The notes beneath the pieces were generated by a model. That model was given only the letters and a program-made list of their open reading frames with translations, did no database searches and had not been told where the DNA came from. A program made the position numbers and the translations under genes. A DNA stretch of 33,028 bases from Caccovicinus sp964425595 (lineage in GTDB: Bacteria > Bacillota > Clostridia > Lachnospirales > Lachnospiraceae), in assembly GCA_964425595.1 (NCBI GenBank), contig CAYRMW010000025.1, forward strand, positions 1 through 33,028, written 5' to 3'. Below, in pieces: positions 16,909 through 25,046 of this stretch. How positions within the stretch are numbered: the first letter of the stretch is position 1; the number at the start of each line of letters is the position of its first letter.

Positions 16909-18195
16909 ATGAAAACAACAGGCTATGGAAAAAAATGGAAGAAAGTCCTTGGCACAGCGTGCCTGACGATGGCGGGGATGGCCGCCCTGACGGGCTGCAG
17001 CAGCTCTTCTTCGTCCGGCGAGGATGAGGTCGTCGAGCTGGAGATCCTTTTGTCGGATGATACGCTGGAAGGCGGCGCGATGCAGACGATCGTGGAAAAG
17101 TTTAATGAGGAACATGCGGATCAGGGCATCCAGGCTTACGTCAACGAGATCGCCTACGCCGACATCGAGACCCAGATCAAGAACCGCGCCCAGGCCGGCA
17201 ATCTGCCTGCCCTGTGCAAGACGTCCAACTTTGACACTTATGTTGATTACGTCCTGCCTCTGGATGACACCTCCCTGGATCCGGACAATTTCAACCGCAG
17301 CGGCGTAAGAGACGGCAAGCTGATGGCTACGGATATCAACGATACGGCCGTAGGCATGATCATCAACAAGACCGCATTTGATAATGCCGGCGTGTCCTAT
17401 CCGACCACGGAAGAAGAACGCTGGACCTGGGATGAATTCGTGGAAGCGGTCACTGAGGTCGCGGAGAAGAATGACAACATTACCACGCCCTTCGTGATCG
17501 ACCATTCCCAGCAGCGTTCAGGGACCCTCCTGTACCAGTTTGGTATGCAGTATTTTGATCCCGACGATTCCACCCATCTGATCTTCCGCAGCGAGGATAC
17601 CAAGAGGGGCATCGAATTCTTCCTGGCCATGTTCGAGGACGGCGGCATCTCCAAGGCGTCGATCGGAACGGGCGCGGAGAATGCGCAGGATGTCTTTAAG
17701 ACCGGGACCGTAGCGGCGCATATGGCCGGAAACTGGGTGATCACGGACTACACCGAGAACATCACGGATTTTGAGTGGATGCCGGTCCTGATGCCGTATG
17801 AGAAGGAGATCGCTACCTCTCTGGGCGGCAACTGGTTCTACGCGTTTGACGGCACCGGCGTTGAGGAAGAGGCCAAGTACTTCCTTGAGTGGTTCTATCA
17901 GCCGGAGAATTATCAGCTGTACTGCGAGACCGGCAGCTATCTGCCCGGCACGCAGGATGTTGAGGTAACCTATGAGATCGCCGGACTGGATATCTTCAAC
18001 ATGGAGATCGCGGCCAGCATCGACCAGCCGCAGTATGATACCGAAGTGACCGAGCAGGAGCACAGCGGAGAGAGCGCAGGCAATGCATTAAGAGACGCGC
18101 TGGACCGTGCGATCGCCGGGGAACTGGATGCCGACGGCGTTATGGATTATGTGGTTACCCAGTATCTGGACAGCCTCAGCGGACTGCACGAGTAA
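16909..18195 (+). CDS. Extracellular sugar-binding lipoprotein of the ABC importer
   Basis: A 428-residue family 1 extracellular solute-binding protein. A basic N-terminus and a hydrophobic stretch end in the lipobox LTGC, with Cys30 as the lipidated residue, followed by a serine-rich linker. The mature part shows the usual mixed domains and many aromatic residues suited to sugar binding. The start follows AAGGAGGAG. It should catch oligosaccharides outside the cell and deliver them to the two permeases encoded before it. A hairpin with a T-run follows the gene. Confidence 0.93.
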   Translation: MKTTGYGKKWKKVLGTACLTMAGMAALTGCSSSSSSGEDEVVELEILLSDDTLEGGAMQTIVEKFNEEHADQGIQAYVNEIAYADIETQIKNRAQAGNLPALCKTSNFDTYVDYVLPLDDTSLDPDNFNRSGVRDGKLMATDINDTAVGMIINKTAFDNAGVSYPTTEEERWTWDEFVEAVTEVAEKNDNITTPFVIDHSQQRSGTLLYQFGMQYFDPDDSTHLIFRSEDTKRGIEFFLAMFEDGGISKASIGTGAENAQDVFKTGTVAAHMAGNWVITDYTENITDFEWMPVLMPYEKEIATSLGGNWFYAFDGTGVEEEAKYFLEWFYQPENYQLYCETGSYLPGTQDVEVTYEIAGLDIFNMEIAASIDQPQYDTEVTEQEHSGESAGNALRDALDRAIAGELDADGVMDYVVTQYLDSLSGLHE

Positions 18196-18232
18196 GGCAG
18201 TGCACGGATAAGTAAATACTGACCGATGAACA

Positions 18233-18300
18233 GGGGTGTGGCAATCTGGCTTTCACTCGGTTACCATACCGGGCCGTGAGCTGCTGCCATGCCCCTTTTT
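18233..18300 (+). terminator. Long-loop terminator or attenuator between transporter and GH28
   Basis: GGGGTGTGGCA (18233-18243) pairs along its full 11 bases with TGCCATGCCCC (18285-18295), counting two G-U pairs, and five T follow. The loop is about 41 bases and contains a smaller CGGT/ACCG pairing. The GH28 ribosome binding site begins four bases after the T-run. It probably gives partial read-through from transporter to enzyme genes. Confidence 0.55.
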
Positions 18301-18314
18301 GCAAGGAGAAACGG

Positions 18315-19652
18315 ATGTACAATATTCTGGAATACGGTGCTGCCGGCGACGGCGTGACCAATGACGGGCCGGCAATCCAGCGGGCCATCGACGCCTGCAG
18401 CCGGGCCGGAGGCGGCCGGGTGCTCTTTCCGGGCGGCCGGGTCTATTCCTCCGGCCAGGTGGCTCTCCGCTCCAATGTGGAAGTCCATCTGGAGATGGGG
18501 GCGGTATGGAAAGCCAGCAGCGATCTGAAGGATTACCTGCCGCTGCGCGAATTCCCGGCGGACGGGGACGGAAGGGACGGCGTACCTTCCTACTTAAACT
18601 GCGAATACGCAGGACGGCCGTACCTGGTGTTTATCCACGGCTATGACCTGGAACACGTGTCGATCACGGGATTCGGCGTGATCGACGGAAATGAACGCAT
18701 CTTTTACGGGGCCGATACAAAATACCACATAGAAGGAAGCTTCTATCCCCGGGTGCCGGTCCTTTTTCTGGAGGCGGTGGAGCATCTGACGATCCGGGAT
18801 ATCTGCATCCGGGGGAGCGCCTTCTGGACCATCCATCTGGTAGGCTGCAGTGATGTGCTGGTGGACGGCGTCCGCATCCTAAACAACCTGCGGATGGCGA
18901 ACTGCGACGGGATTGATCCCGATCACTGCCGGAATGTCCGGATCACCAACTGCCATGTGGAGTGCGGGGATGACGCCATCGTGCTGAAGAATACGGCCGA
19001 TCACCGGCAGTACGGTCCCACGGAAAATGTCCTGATCAGCAACTGCACGCTGGTCTCCACCAGCGCGGGCATCAAATTCGGCACGGAGGGCGAGGATGAT
19101 TTCCGGAATATCTGCGTGACCAACTGCAGCATTTCCCGGAGCAACCGCGGCATCTCCATTCAGATCCGTGACCGCGGCAACGTGGAAAACGTGATCTTTT
19201 CCAATATCTCCATCGAGACCAGGCGGTTCTCGTACCAGTGGTGGGGCCGGGCGGAGGCCATCAGCCTGACTGCCATTGACCGAAAGCCCGGGGTAAAGGC
19301 GGGAAAGATCAGAAAGATCACTTTCAGGGATATCTGCTGCCGGGGGGAGAACGGGATCTTTTTGATGGGAAGCGCGGATAACTGGATCGAAGATGTGGAA
19401 TTTGACCGGGTTTCGGTCGCGCTTGAACGAAGGTCAAAGTGGGACATTGAAGGGTATGACAAGCGGCCGTGCCCCGGGACGATGGAGGACGGGATCATTC
19501 AGACGAAGATTTCCGGCATCTACGCGGATTACGTGAAGAATGTCCGCTTTTCCCGCGTCACGGTGGAGCACTCTGCAACGATCCTGCCGTACTTTAAAGA
19601 AGAAAAAACCTTTCTGCATGTGCAGGAGATAACGGATCCGAGAAAGGAGTAG
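18315..19652 (+). CDS. Glycoside hydrolase family 28, cytoplasmic polygalacturonase/rhamnogalacturonase-like
   Basis: A 445-residue parallel beta-helix enzyme of the pectinase group. It opens with the typical GAAGDGVTNDGPAIQRAID segment, directly at the start, so there is no signal peptide and it should act inside the cell. Catalytic aspartates are visible in NCDGIDPDH (Asp198, Asp201) and GDD (Asp219, Asp220). The usual GHG motif is replaced by SAG (250-252), and the RIK site is changed (QIRDRG), which is more like exo-acting or rhamnogalacturonan-specific members than endo-polygalacturonases. ATG 18315 follows AAGGAG; the longer frame from 18276 starts inside the terminator. It is followed 5 bases later by GH105. 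Confidence 0.9.
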   Translation: MYNILEYGAAGDGVTNDGPAIQRAIDACSRAGGGRVLFPGGRVYSSGQVALRSNVEVHLEMGAVWKASSDLKDYLPLREFPADGDGRDGVPSYLNCEYAGRPYLVFIHGYDLEHVSITGFGVIDGNERIFYGADTKYHIEGSFYPRVPVLFLEAVEHLTIRDICIRGSAFWTIHLVGCSDVLVDGVRILNNLRMANCDGIDPDHCRNVRITNCHVECGDDAIVLKNTADHRQYGPTENVLISNCTLVSTSAGIKFGTEGEDDFRNICVTNCSISRSNRGISIQIRDRGNVENVIFSNISIETRRFSYQWWGRAEAISLTAIDRKPGVKAGKIRKITFRDICCRGENGIFLMGSADNWIEDVEFDRVSVALERRSKWDIEGYDKRPCPGTMEDGIIQTKISGIYADYVKNVRFSRVTVEHSATILPYFKEEKTFLHVQEITDPRKE

Positions 19653-19657
19653 GAGGC

Positions 19658-20761
19658 ATGCAGCACACAGCATCGGCGATCAACGCCCAGATACAGAATT
19701 ACCTGAGCAGTTTTGAAAAAGTACTATACGAGGAGGATTCTCAGTTTCTGGAAGGGATGAAGACCAAAAGCCTGGCAAACGACGATATCCGCCGCTACCA
19801 GTTCTGGGAATGGACCCAGGGTGTCGGCCTTTTCGGCGTATGGAAACTGTATCAGGAAACCAAAGACGAACGGTATATGGATATCCTGCTGAAGTATTAC
19901 GAGCGGCAGCTGGCGATCGGGCTTCCGTCCAGGAATGTAAATACCGTAACGCCTCTTCTGGCGATGTCCTACGTGGCGGAAGAAAAGAACAATGCCGTCT
20001 ATCTGGATATCTGCCGGGAGTGGGCACAGTGGATCTACGCGGACTTCCCCCGCACCCGAGAGGGAGGCCTGCAGCATATCACCTCCGATTCGGTGAATGA
20101 AGAGGAGCTCTGGGACGACACCCTGTTTATGACGGTGCTGTTTCTGGCCAATATGGGGCGGATCCTGGGCGAACAGAAGTACATCGATGAGGCGGAATAC
20201 CAGTTCCTGCTCCATGTCAAGTACCTGGCGGACAGAAAGACCGGTCTGTGGTACCATGGCTGGACCTTCAAGGGCGGCCACAACTTCGCCGGAGCCTTCT
20301 GGGGACGGGGAAACTGCTGGGTGACCGCGGCGATCCCGGAGTTTCTGGATATGGTGCCCTGTTCGCCGAGCGTGAAGAAATTCCTGGTCGGCGCGTGGCG
20401 CCGTCAGGTGGAGTCGCTGCTGCAGTACCAGGAGAGCGGCGGCATGTGGCATACGCTGGTGGACGATCCGGATTCCTATCTGGAAGCCAGCGCGACCTGC
20501 GGCTTTGCCTATGGGATCTTAAAGGGCGTCAGGATGGGATTCGGTGAGCCGGAATGGAAGGAGAGGGCGCTTCTGGCGCTGGATCCGATCATAGCGGCAA
20601 CGGACGACGAAGGTGTGGTCCATCAGGTTTCCTACGGCACGCCGATGGGAAGAGAGAGCAAGGATTTTTACAAGCAGATTCCCTTAAAGCCCATGCCCTA
20701 CGGACAGGCCATGGCAATGCTGTTTTTCATGGAAAGCTTAAAATCAGAAAGAAAAGGGTAA
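19658..20761 (+). CDS. Glycoside hydrolase family 105, unsaturated rhamnogalacturonyl hydrolase
   Basis: A 367-residue (alpha/alpha)6-barrel enzyme that removes the unsaturated uronic acid left at the end of oligosaccharides by pectate or rhamnogalacturonan lyases. Family features are WEWTQGVGLFGVWKLY near the N-terminus, WDDTLFMTVLFLANMG with the likely catalytic Asp153/154, and LWYHGW followed by GAFWGRGNCWV. There is no signal peptide, so it works in the cytoplasm on imported fragments, like YteR. It starts 5 bases after the GH28 stop with AGGAGG immediately upstream, and the next gene begins 7 bases after it. Confidence 0.93.
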   Translation: MQHTASAINAQIQNYLSSFEKVLYEEDSQFLEGMKTKSLANDDIRRYQFWEWTQGVGLFGVWKLYQETKDERYMDILLKYYERQLAIGLPSRNVNTVTPLLAMSYVAEEKNNAVYLDICREWAQWIYADFPRTREGGLQHITSDSVNEEELWDDTLFMTVLFLANMGRILGEQKYIDEAEYQFLLHVKYLADRKTGLWYHGWTFKGGHNFAGAFWGRGNCWVTAAIPEFLDMVPCSPSVKKFLVGAWRRQVESLLQYQESGGMWHTLVDDPDSYLEASATCGFAYGILKGVRMGFGEPEWKERALLALDPIIAATDDEGVVHQVSYGTPMGRESKDFYKQIPLKPMPYGQAMAMLFFMESLKSERKG

Positions 20762-20768
20762 AACGAAA

Positions 20769-22427
20769 ATGAAACGATATATGCAGCATCTGATCCGCAG
20801 CGCGGAGATCAGAACAGAGCAGTTTATGAACAGACAGGACCTGAATCCGGAAAGCATCCAGTACGGCGGGATAAGGGGAGAGATCTGGGAGCCGAAACCG
20901 ACGGTTTATGCGCTGACCACTGCCTTATCCGTCTATCTGAACCCGGACAGCCGCTTTTACGCAGATGCGAAACTCCTTCAGGCGATGAGCATGGCCCTGG
21001 ACTTTGTGGAAAGGACGCAGAGAGAGGACGGAAGCCTGGATTTTCCGTCCTGCAACTTCCGGTCAGCGCCGGATACCTCCTTCTGCTTTAAGCGTCTCTA
21101 TGCCGCTTGGTGCCTGATCCGGAAACGGGGAAGGAAAGAAGACCAGGGGCTTGCCGCGCTGGAGCAGAAGTACCTGGTCATCATGCGCCGGGCGCTGGAG
21201 ATCATCTGCGCCGGCGGGTTCCATACGCCCAATCACCGCTGGGCGATCACGGCGGCGCTTCTGCAGGGAGCGGAGCTGTTTGCCGATGAGCCGGAATACG
21301 CTTCCCGGTTAAAGGCGCGGGCAGAGCAGTATCTGGCCGAGGGGATCGACGGAGACGAGGACGGCGAGTACGCGGAACGTTCGACCGGCAATTACAACGC
21401 AGTGGTGAACAATGCCATGATCGGCATGTACCAGGCAACCGGCGACGAGACCTTCCTGGGCTACGTGCGGCGCAACCTGTCCATGATGCTGATCTACATC
21501 GACCCGGACGATACGATCTTTACCCAGAATTCCACCAGACAGGATCAGGGGAAAAAGAAATATGCCGACATGTATTTCTATCAGTACCTGTACCTGTGCA
21601 GCCGGGAGGATGATCCGGTGTTTGACGGAGCCGCTCACAAGATCATCCGGGACAACATGGCGAGGGGCGATCTGGCCCCCGACTGCCTGCACCAGGTCAT
21701 GCTCCAGGAGGAGATGGAGAACCACACGTTTACGCATTACGGCTTTCCGGAAAGCTACCGGAAATTCTTTACCCATTCCGGCGTGCTGCGTGTCAGGAAG
21801 CCGCGCTATGCCTACACCGTCCTCCGCGGAAAGAGCGCCTTCCTCTTCTTCCAGGCGGGCGCGGAACGGGTGTACTTTAAGATCGGCGAGAGCTACTGCG
21901 ATATCCGCAATTTTCTTCCTTCCGAGATCCGGGAGACCGAGGACGGCTGCGTGCTGAAAGGACGGGCAAACGGCTGGTACTATCTTCCGTTTACGCAAAA
22001 GCAGGGGACGAGCGACTGGTGGGCCATGGATCATGCAAAGCGGGAAAAGCTGATCAACAGCCGCCTGGATGTAACGGTAACCATCCGGGAGCTGGACGAT
22101 GGCCTGGCGATCACCGTAAAGACCGAGGGCCTGGACCGGCTGCCCCTGCGTTTAGAGACCTGTATCCCCGCAGGAGCGGTGCTGGAAAATCCGCATTTCT
22201 GGATGAAGGCCGGGGCCGGGGAAGGCATGATCCTCCGGGAGGGACAGCTGACGATCCGCAGCGGGGAGGAGACCCTTACCCTGGGCGACGGCTTCGGAGA
22301 GCATGAATTCCATGGACACTATTCCGGAGAGGAGATCAATACCGAGGGCTATACCATCTTCTGCAACGCCTATACGCCGGTGGAGAAGACGATCCGCATT
22401 GCCGTGAAGGAAAAGCGCCAGGCCTGA
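20769..22427 (+). CDS. Unrecognised 552-residue protein of the pectin operon, possible carbohydrate-active enzyme
   Basis: I cannot assign this protein to a named family. It has no signal peptide. The first 330 residues are helix-rich and carry conserved-looking polar segments: GGIRGEIWEPKPT (about 33-45), NHRWAI (155-160), STGNYNAVVNN (205-215) and HYGFPESYRKFF (323-334). The last 200 residues look mainly beta (alternating hydrophobic strands, ending HEFHGHYSGEE and an immunoglobulin-like tail). A helical toroid followed by a beta-sandwich is the layout of heparinase- and alginate-lyase-like polysaccharide lyases and of several glycoside hydrolases. It is the third gene in a row with GH28 and GH105 (7-base spacing), so a role in cutting pectin or rhamnogalacturonan fragments is a fair inference. 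Confidence 0.8.
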   Translation: MKRYMQHLIRSAEIRTEQFMNRQDLNPESIQYGGIRGEIWEPKPTVYALTTALSVYLNPDSRFYADAKLLQAMSMALDFVERTQREDGSLDFPSCNFRSAPDTSFCFKRLYAAWCLIRKRGRKEDQGLAALEQKYLVIMRRALEIICAGGFHTPNHRWAITAALLQGAELFADEPEYASRLKARAEQYLAEGIDGDEDGEYAERSTGNYNAVVNNAMIGMYQATGDETFLGYVRRNLSMMLIYIDPDDTIFTQNSTRQDQGKKKYADMYFYQYLYLCSREDDPVFDGAAHKIIRDNMARGDLAPDCLHQVMLQEEMENHTFTHYGFPESYRKFFTHSGVLRVRKPRYAYTVLRGKSAFLFFQAGAERVYFKIGESYCDIRNFLPSEIRETEDGCVLKGRANGWYYLPFTQKQGTSDWWAMDHAKREKLINSRLDVTVTIRELDDGLAITVKTEGLDRLPLRLETCIPAGAVLENPHFWMKAGAGEGMILREGQLTIRSGEETLTLGDGFGEHEFHGHYSGEEINTEGYTIFCNAYTPVEKTIRIAVKEKRQA

Positions 22428-22476
22428 GCCGGCCTTGCAAAAGACGGCAGCCGATCAGGCGACGTTTTCCGGCCGC

Positions 22477-23418
22477 TTACTGATCCGCCGAAGCCAGCGT
22501 GACATCCGTGCTGCTTTTCCTGCCCTCCGCCTTGTAATCCGAGGGAGAACGGTGGCAGAGCTTGCGGAATACCCGGTTAAACTGCGAAAAGCTGGCAAAC
22601 CCCGTATTTTCCGCGATCTTTGTGATCTTTTCGTCGGAATTCAGCAGAAGATACTGCGCGTTCTTGATCCGGGTCAGCTGGATATACTGGATTACCGTGT
22701 ATCCGGTCACTTTCTTAAACTGGTGCGACAGATAGTAGGGACTGATATAAAACGCGTCCGCCAGCGAGGTCAGGGAAATATCTTCGCTGTAGTGCTGGTG
22801 GATATAGCTGGTGACGGAATAGATCTTTTCCCTGATCCCGCCCTCCGTACTTGGTGTATAGTGGCTCTTCTCCTTGAGTGAGTACAGGATGCAGAGAAAT
22901 TCGATAAATTTGTTATGGATCATCAGGTTGCGGATCGCCTGATTTTCCGTCTTCTGGCTGATCTGGACGATCGCGTTCATGCAGGAAAACAGCAGGTTCT
23001 GTTCTTCCCAATGAAAGCGGAAGACCGGACACGGACCGGAAAAGATCGACAGGAGTTCCTGGTAGCCTCTCGGAAAAGACGGCATACGCTTCGGCGGGAG
23101 AAAATCGATGATGATCCGGTCGCTGGGCGCGCCCGGGGGATACTCGGACTGGTGCAGCACGGACGGCGCGAGCAGGACGATATCGTTTGCCGCCAGGTCA
23201 TAGCGGGTGCCATTGACAAAGTGGTAGGCCCGCGGACTTAACAGGATCAGTATTTCATAAAAACTGTGAAAATGAGGGAAATCCATGTTGGCCGAATGGT
23301 TCCGCTGGTCATAATCGAAGTAGTAGCAGGTCGAGGAATCGAAGGAAAGCGATTCATCGTTGATGATGATGGAAAACCCCTTCTCATAAAGCAGAGGGGA
23401 GTTTGGATAATATTTCAT
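22477..23418 (-). CDS. AraC-family transcriptional regulator
   Basis: A 313-residue regulator. The N-terminal half (about 40-130) looks like the cupin sugar-sensing domain (FPHFHSFYEILILL). The C-terminal half (about 200-300) has two helix-turn-helix units: SLTSLADAFYISPYYLSHQFKK, and ITKIAENTGFASFSQFNRVFRK ending in SPSDYK. CAGGAGG precedes the start. It faces away from the isomerase gene and converges on the 552-residue gene. It most likely activates the pectin operon and its transporter in response to an imported sugar; the target sites are not proven. Confidence 0.92.
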   Translation of the reverse strand: MKYYPNSPLLYEKGFSIIINDESLSFDSSTCYYFDYDQRNHSANMDFPHFHSFYEILILLSPRAYHFVNGTRYDLAANDIVLLAPSVLHQSEYPPGAPSDRIIIDFLPPKRMPSFPRGYQELLSIFSGPCPVFRFHWEEQNLLFSCMNAIVQISQKTENQAIRNLMIHNKFIEFLCILYSLKEKSHYTPSTEGGIREKIYSVTSYIHQHYSEDISLTSLADAFYISPYYLSHQFKKVTGYTVIQYIQLTRIKNAQYLLLNSDEKITKIAENTGFASFSQFNRVFRKLCHRSPSDYKAEGRKSSTDVTLASADQ

Positions 23419-23473
23419 GGAAGGACCTCCTGATCGCTGATGTTTTTATTATTTAATCACGAAATACCCAAAA

Positions 23474-23479
23474 AGGCAA
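23474..23479 (-). promoter_or_regulatory. Possible -35 box of the AraC regulator promoter
   Basis: On the minus strand TTGCCT (plus-strand positions 23474-23479) is followed after 17 bases by TTAAAT as a weak -10. It lies inside the 80-base gap shared with the divergent isomerase gene. I found no clear promoter for the isomerase in this gap. Confidence 0.35.
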
Positions 23480-23498
23480 CGGAGGAGGGAAAAGCAAT

Positions 23499-24359
23499 AT
23501 GATTCAATTTGGCATGCGCGCGCATGATTTCTGCCGTCCGGGACCGATGGAGGAAGTATTCGAAAAGCTTCACGGGGCCGGCATCCGCCACATCCAGCTG
23601 GCCCTGGAGAAGTCTGTCTCGGATTATGATTTTTCATACGGCAATTATTCCGCTGGACTTGGCCGCTATATCGGGGAGCTTTTGCGCAAGAACGAGCTGC
23701 ATGTATCGGTGCTTGGCTGCTATATCAATCCGGTGATCCCGGATGAGAAATTAAGGATGGCGGAGGTGGACCGCTTTATTGAGCGTCTCCGCTACGCCAA
23801 ACGAATGGACGCTGACATGGTGGGAACCGAGACCGGACGCTACAGTGTGGATATGTCGGTGACGCCGCAAACCGAATCGCCGGAATGTTACCGGCTGCTT
23901 TTAGACAGCTTCGCCAGGATCGCCGAGGCGGCGGAGGCGCTCGGCGTCGTGGTGGGCGTCGAGGGTGTCTTTGACCATACCCTGTCCAGCCCGGAAAAAA
24001 TGAAAATGTTTCTGGATGATATCGGTTCGCCGGTCTTTGAGGTCATCCTGGACGCGGCCAATCTTATCGCGCCGTGGACGACCGAGCCGGAAAAACAGAA
24101 CGCGATCATCGATCAGGCCTTCGAGCTGTATGGGGACAGGATCTCTGTCCTCCACTTAAAAGACTGCGTCTTTACTGAGGAGGGTGTGCAGTCCTGCACC
24201 CGTCCGGGAGAGGGACTGATCGTCTATGACAGCCTGATGAAACACATCGGCCGGGAGAAAAAACAGATTATCGGCCTGTTGGAAGAATCGGACCCGGTGC
24301 ATTATGCGGCTGACTGCCGGTTTTTCGCCGAACAGTGCCGGGCGCATGGATGCGCATAA
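23499..24359 (+). CDS. Sugar phosphate isomerase/epimerase family protein (TIM barrel)
   Basis: A 286-residue xylose-isomerase-like TIM-barrel protein. The four likely metal ligands are Glu155 (VGVEGVFDH), Asp185 (ILDAANL), His219 (LHLKD) and Glu262 (GLLEES), the E-D-H-E pattern of divalent-metal epimerases and isomerases such as tagatose 3-epimerase and related enzymes. It starts after GGAGGAGGG. It is divergent from the AraC regulator and ends the pectin locus, so a sugar from pectin breakdown (galacturonate, rhamnose or a 4-deoxy keto-uronate product) is a possible substrate. The exact reaction cannot be read from the sequence. Confidence 0.85.
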   Translation: MIQFGMRAHDFCRPGPMEEVFEKLHGAGIRHIQLALEKSVSDYDFSYGNYSAGLGRYIGELLRKNELHVSVLGCYINPVIPDEKLRMAEVDRFIERLRYAKRMDADMVGTETGRYSVDMSVTPQTESPECYRLLLDSFARIAEAAEALGVVVGVEGVFDHTLSSPEKMKMFLDDIGSPVFEVILDAANLIAPWTTEPEKQNAIIDQAFELYGDRISVLHLKDCVFTEEGVQSCTRPGEGLIVYDSLMKHIGREKKQIIGLLEESDPVHYAADCRFFAEQCRAHGCA

Positions 24360-24385
24360 AGGAGAGAATAACAGATCAAAACACC

Positions 24386-24424
24386 ACTGCCGTCGTATGG
24401 GAAAACCTGTACGGCGGTTTTTTT
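24386..24424 (+). terminator. Rho-independent terminator after the isomerase gene
   Basis: ACTGCCGT (24386-24393) pairs with ACGGCGGT (24411-24418), including one G-U pair, followed by a run of T to 24424. It separates the pectin locus from the cdaA operon. Confidence 0.8.
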
Positions 24425-24523
24425 GCGCGAAAATGACTGCGCACCGGCGGGAGATACTTCGCCCCACTCCGATGATCAGCGATACGCTTTCCCCTTCTTT
24501 TCGCAAAAAATTTCTGATACCTC

Positions 24524-24552
24524 TCGCAAACTGGAAAAATGTGTGGTATACT
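24524..24552 (+). promoter_or_regulatory. Predicted promoter of the cdaA operon
   Basis: TATACT (24547-24552) is preceded by TGG (24544-24546), which makes a good extended -10. The -35 region, TCGCAA (24524-24529, spacer 17), is weak. It is the only likely promoter before a series of close or overlapping genes running to 31622. Confidence 0.5.
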
Positions 24553-24599
24553 TAGTTGATACTTTTGAGGACATTATGGCTGCTGAAAGGAGCTTGACT

Positions 24600-25046
24600 A
24601 TGCTGAGTGAAGAGAAAATCAGGCTTATGACAGGGATCGCCATGTTTGAGAAGAAGGAGGGGAAGCACATTTTCCCTCAAAATCGTTACTTTAAGCGGGA
24701 TTACATCAGCTGGCATATGATCGGAGCCTTTTTCGGATACACCGTATGTTGTGTGCTGGTTGTGGTTCTGTGGGCTTTGTACCACGCGGAAACTTTGCTG
24801 GAGGAGTTCAGCACAGACTTGCTCTCTTCCCTGGTACGCCGGTTTGGCCTGTTTTATGCTGTCGGACTGATCCTTTACCTGCTTTTGTCCGGGTGGGTCT
24901 ACCGGAGACGGTATGAGTATTCGAAGGGCGGCATGCGGATCTATGTGGCGAAGCTGAACCGTCTGGAGAAGCGGTACGAGCATCAGAACAGAGCAAGGGA
25001 AATGACAAAGGAGGACGCACACCATGATGGGGCTTCTGGTGTTTAA
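24600..25046 (+). CDS. Uncharacterised small membrane protein, first gene of the cdaA operon
   Basis: A 148-residue protein that I do not recognise. It has an N-terminal cytoplasmic stretch of about 40 residues, two membrane helices (about 41-63 and 81-101) and a charged, helix-prone C-terminal tail (YVAKLNRLEKRYEHQNR) of about 45 residues. I chose ATG 24600 because AAAGGAG lies 8 bases upstream; the in-frame upstream starts at 24576 and 24423 lack such a site, and the latter lies in the terminator. Its end overlaps the next gene by 23 bases. Context places it with diadenylate cyclase, so a role in c-di-AMP control or membrane homeostasis is possible but unproven. Confidence 0.8.
   Translation: MLSEEKIRLMTGIAMFEKKEGKHIFPQNRYFKRDYISWHMIGAFFGYTVCCVLVVVLWALYHAETLLEEFSTDLLSSLVRRFGLFYAVGLILYLLLSGWVYRRRYEYSKGGMRIYVAKLNRLEKRYEHQNRAREMTKEDAHHDGASGV

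Noticed and set aside
19724..22034. Minus-strand open frames of 242 and 241 residues inside the GH105 and 552-residue genes
   Set aside because: Same reasoning: complete overlap with real genes and no recognisable domain.
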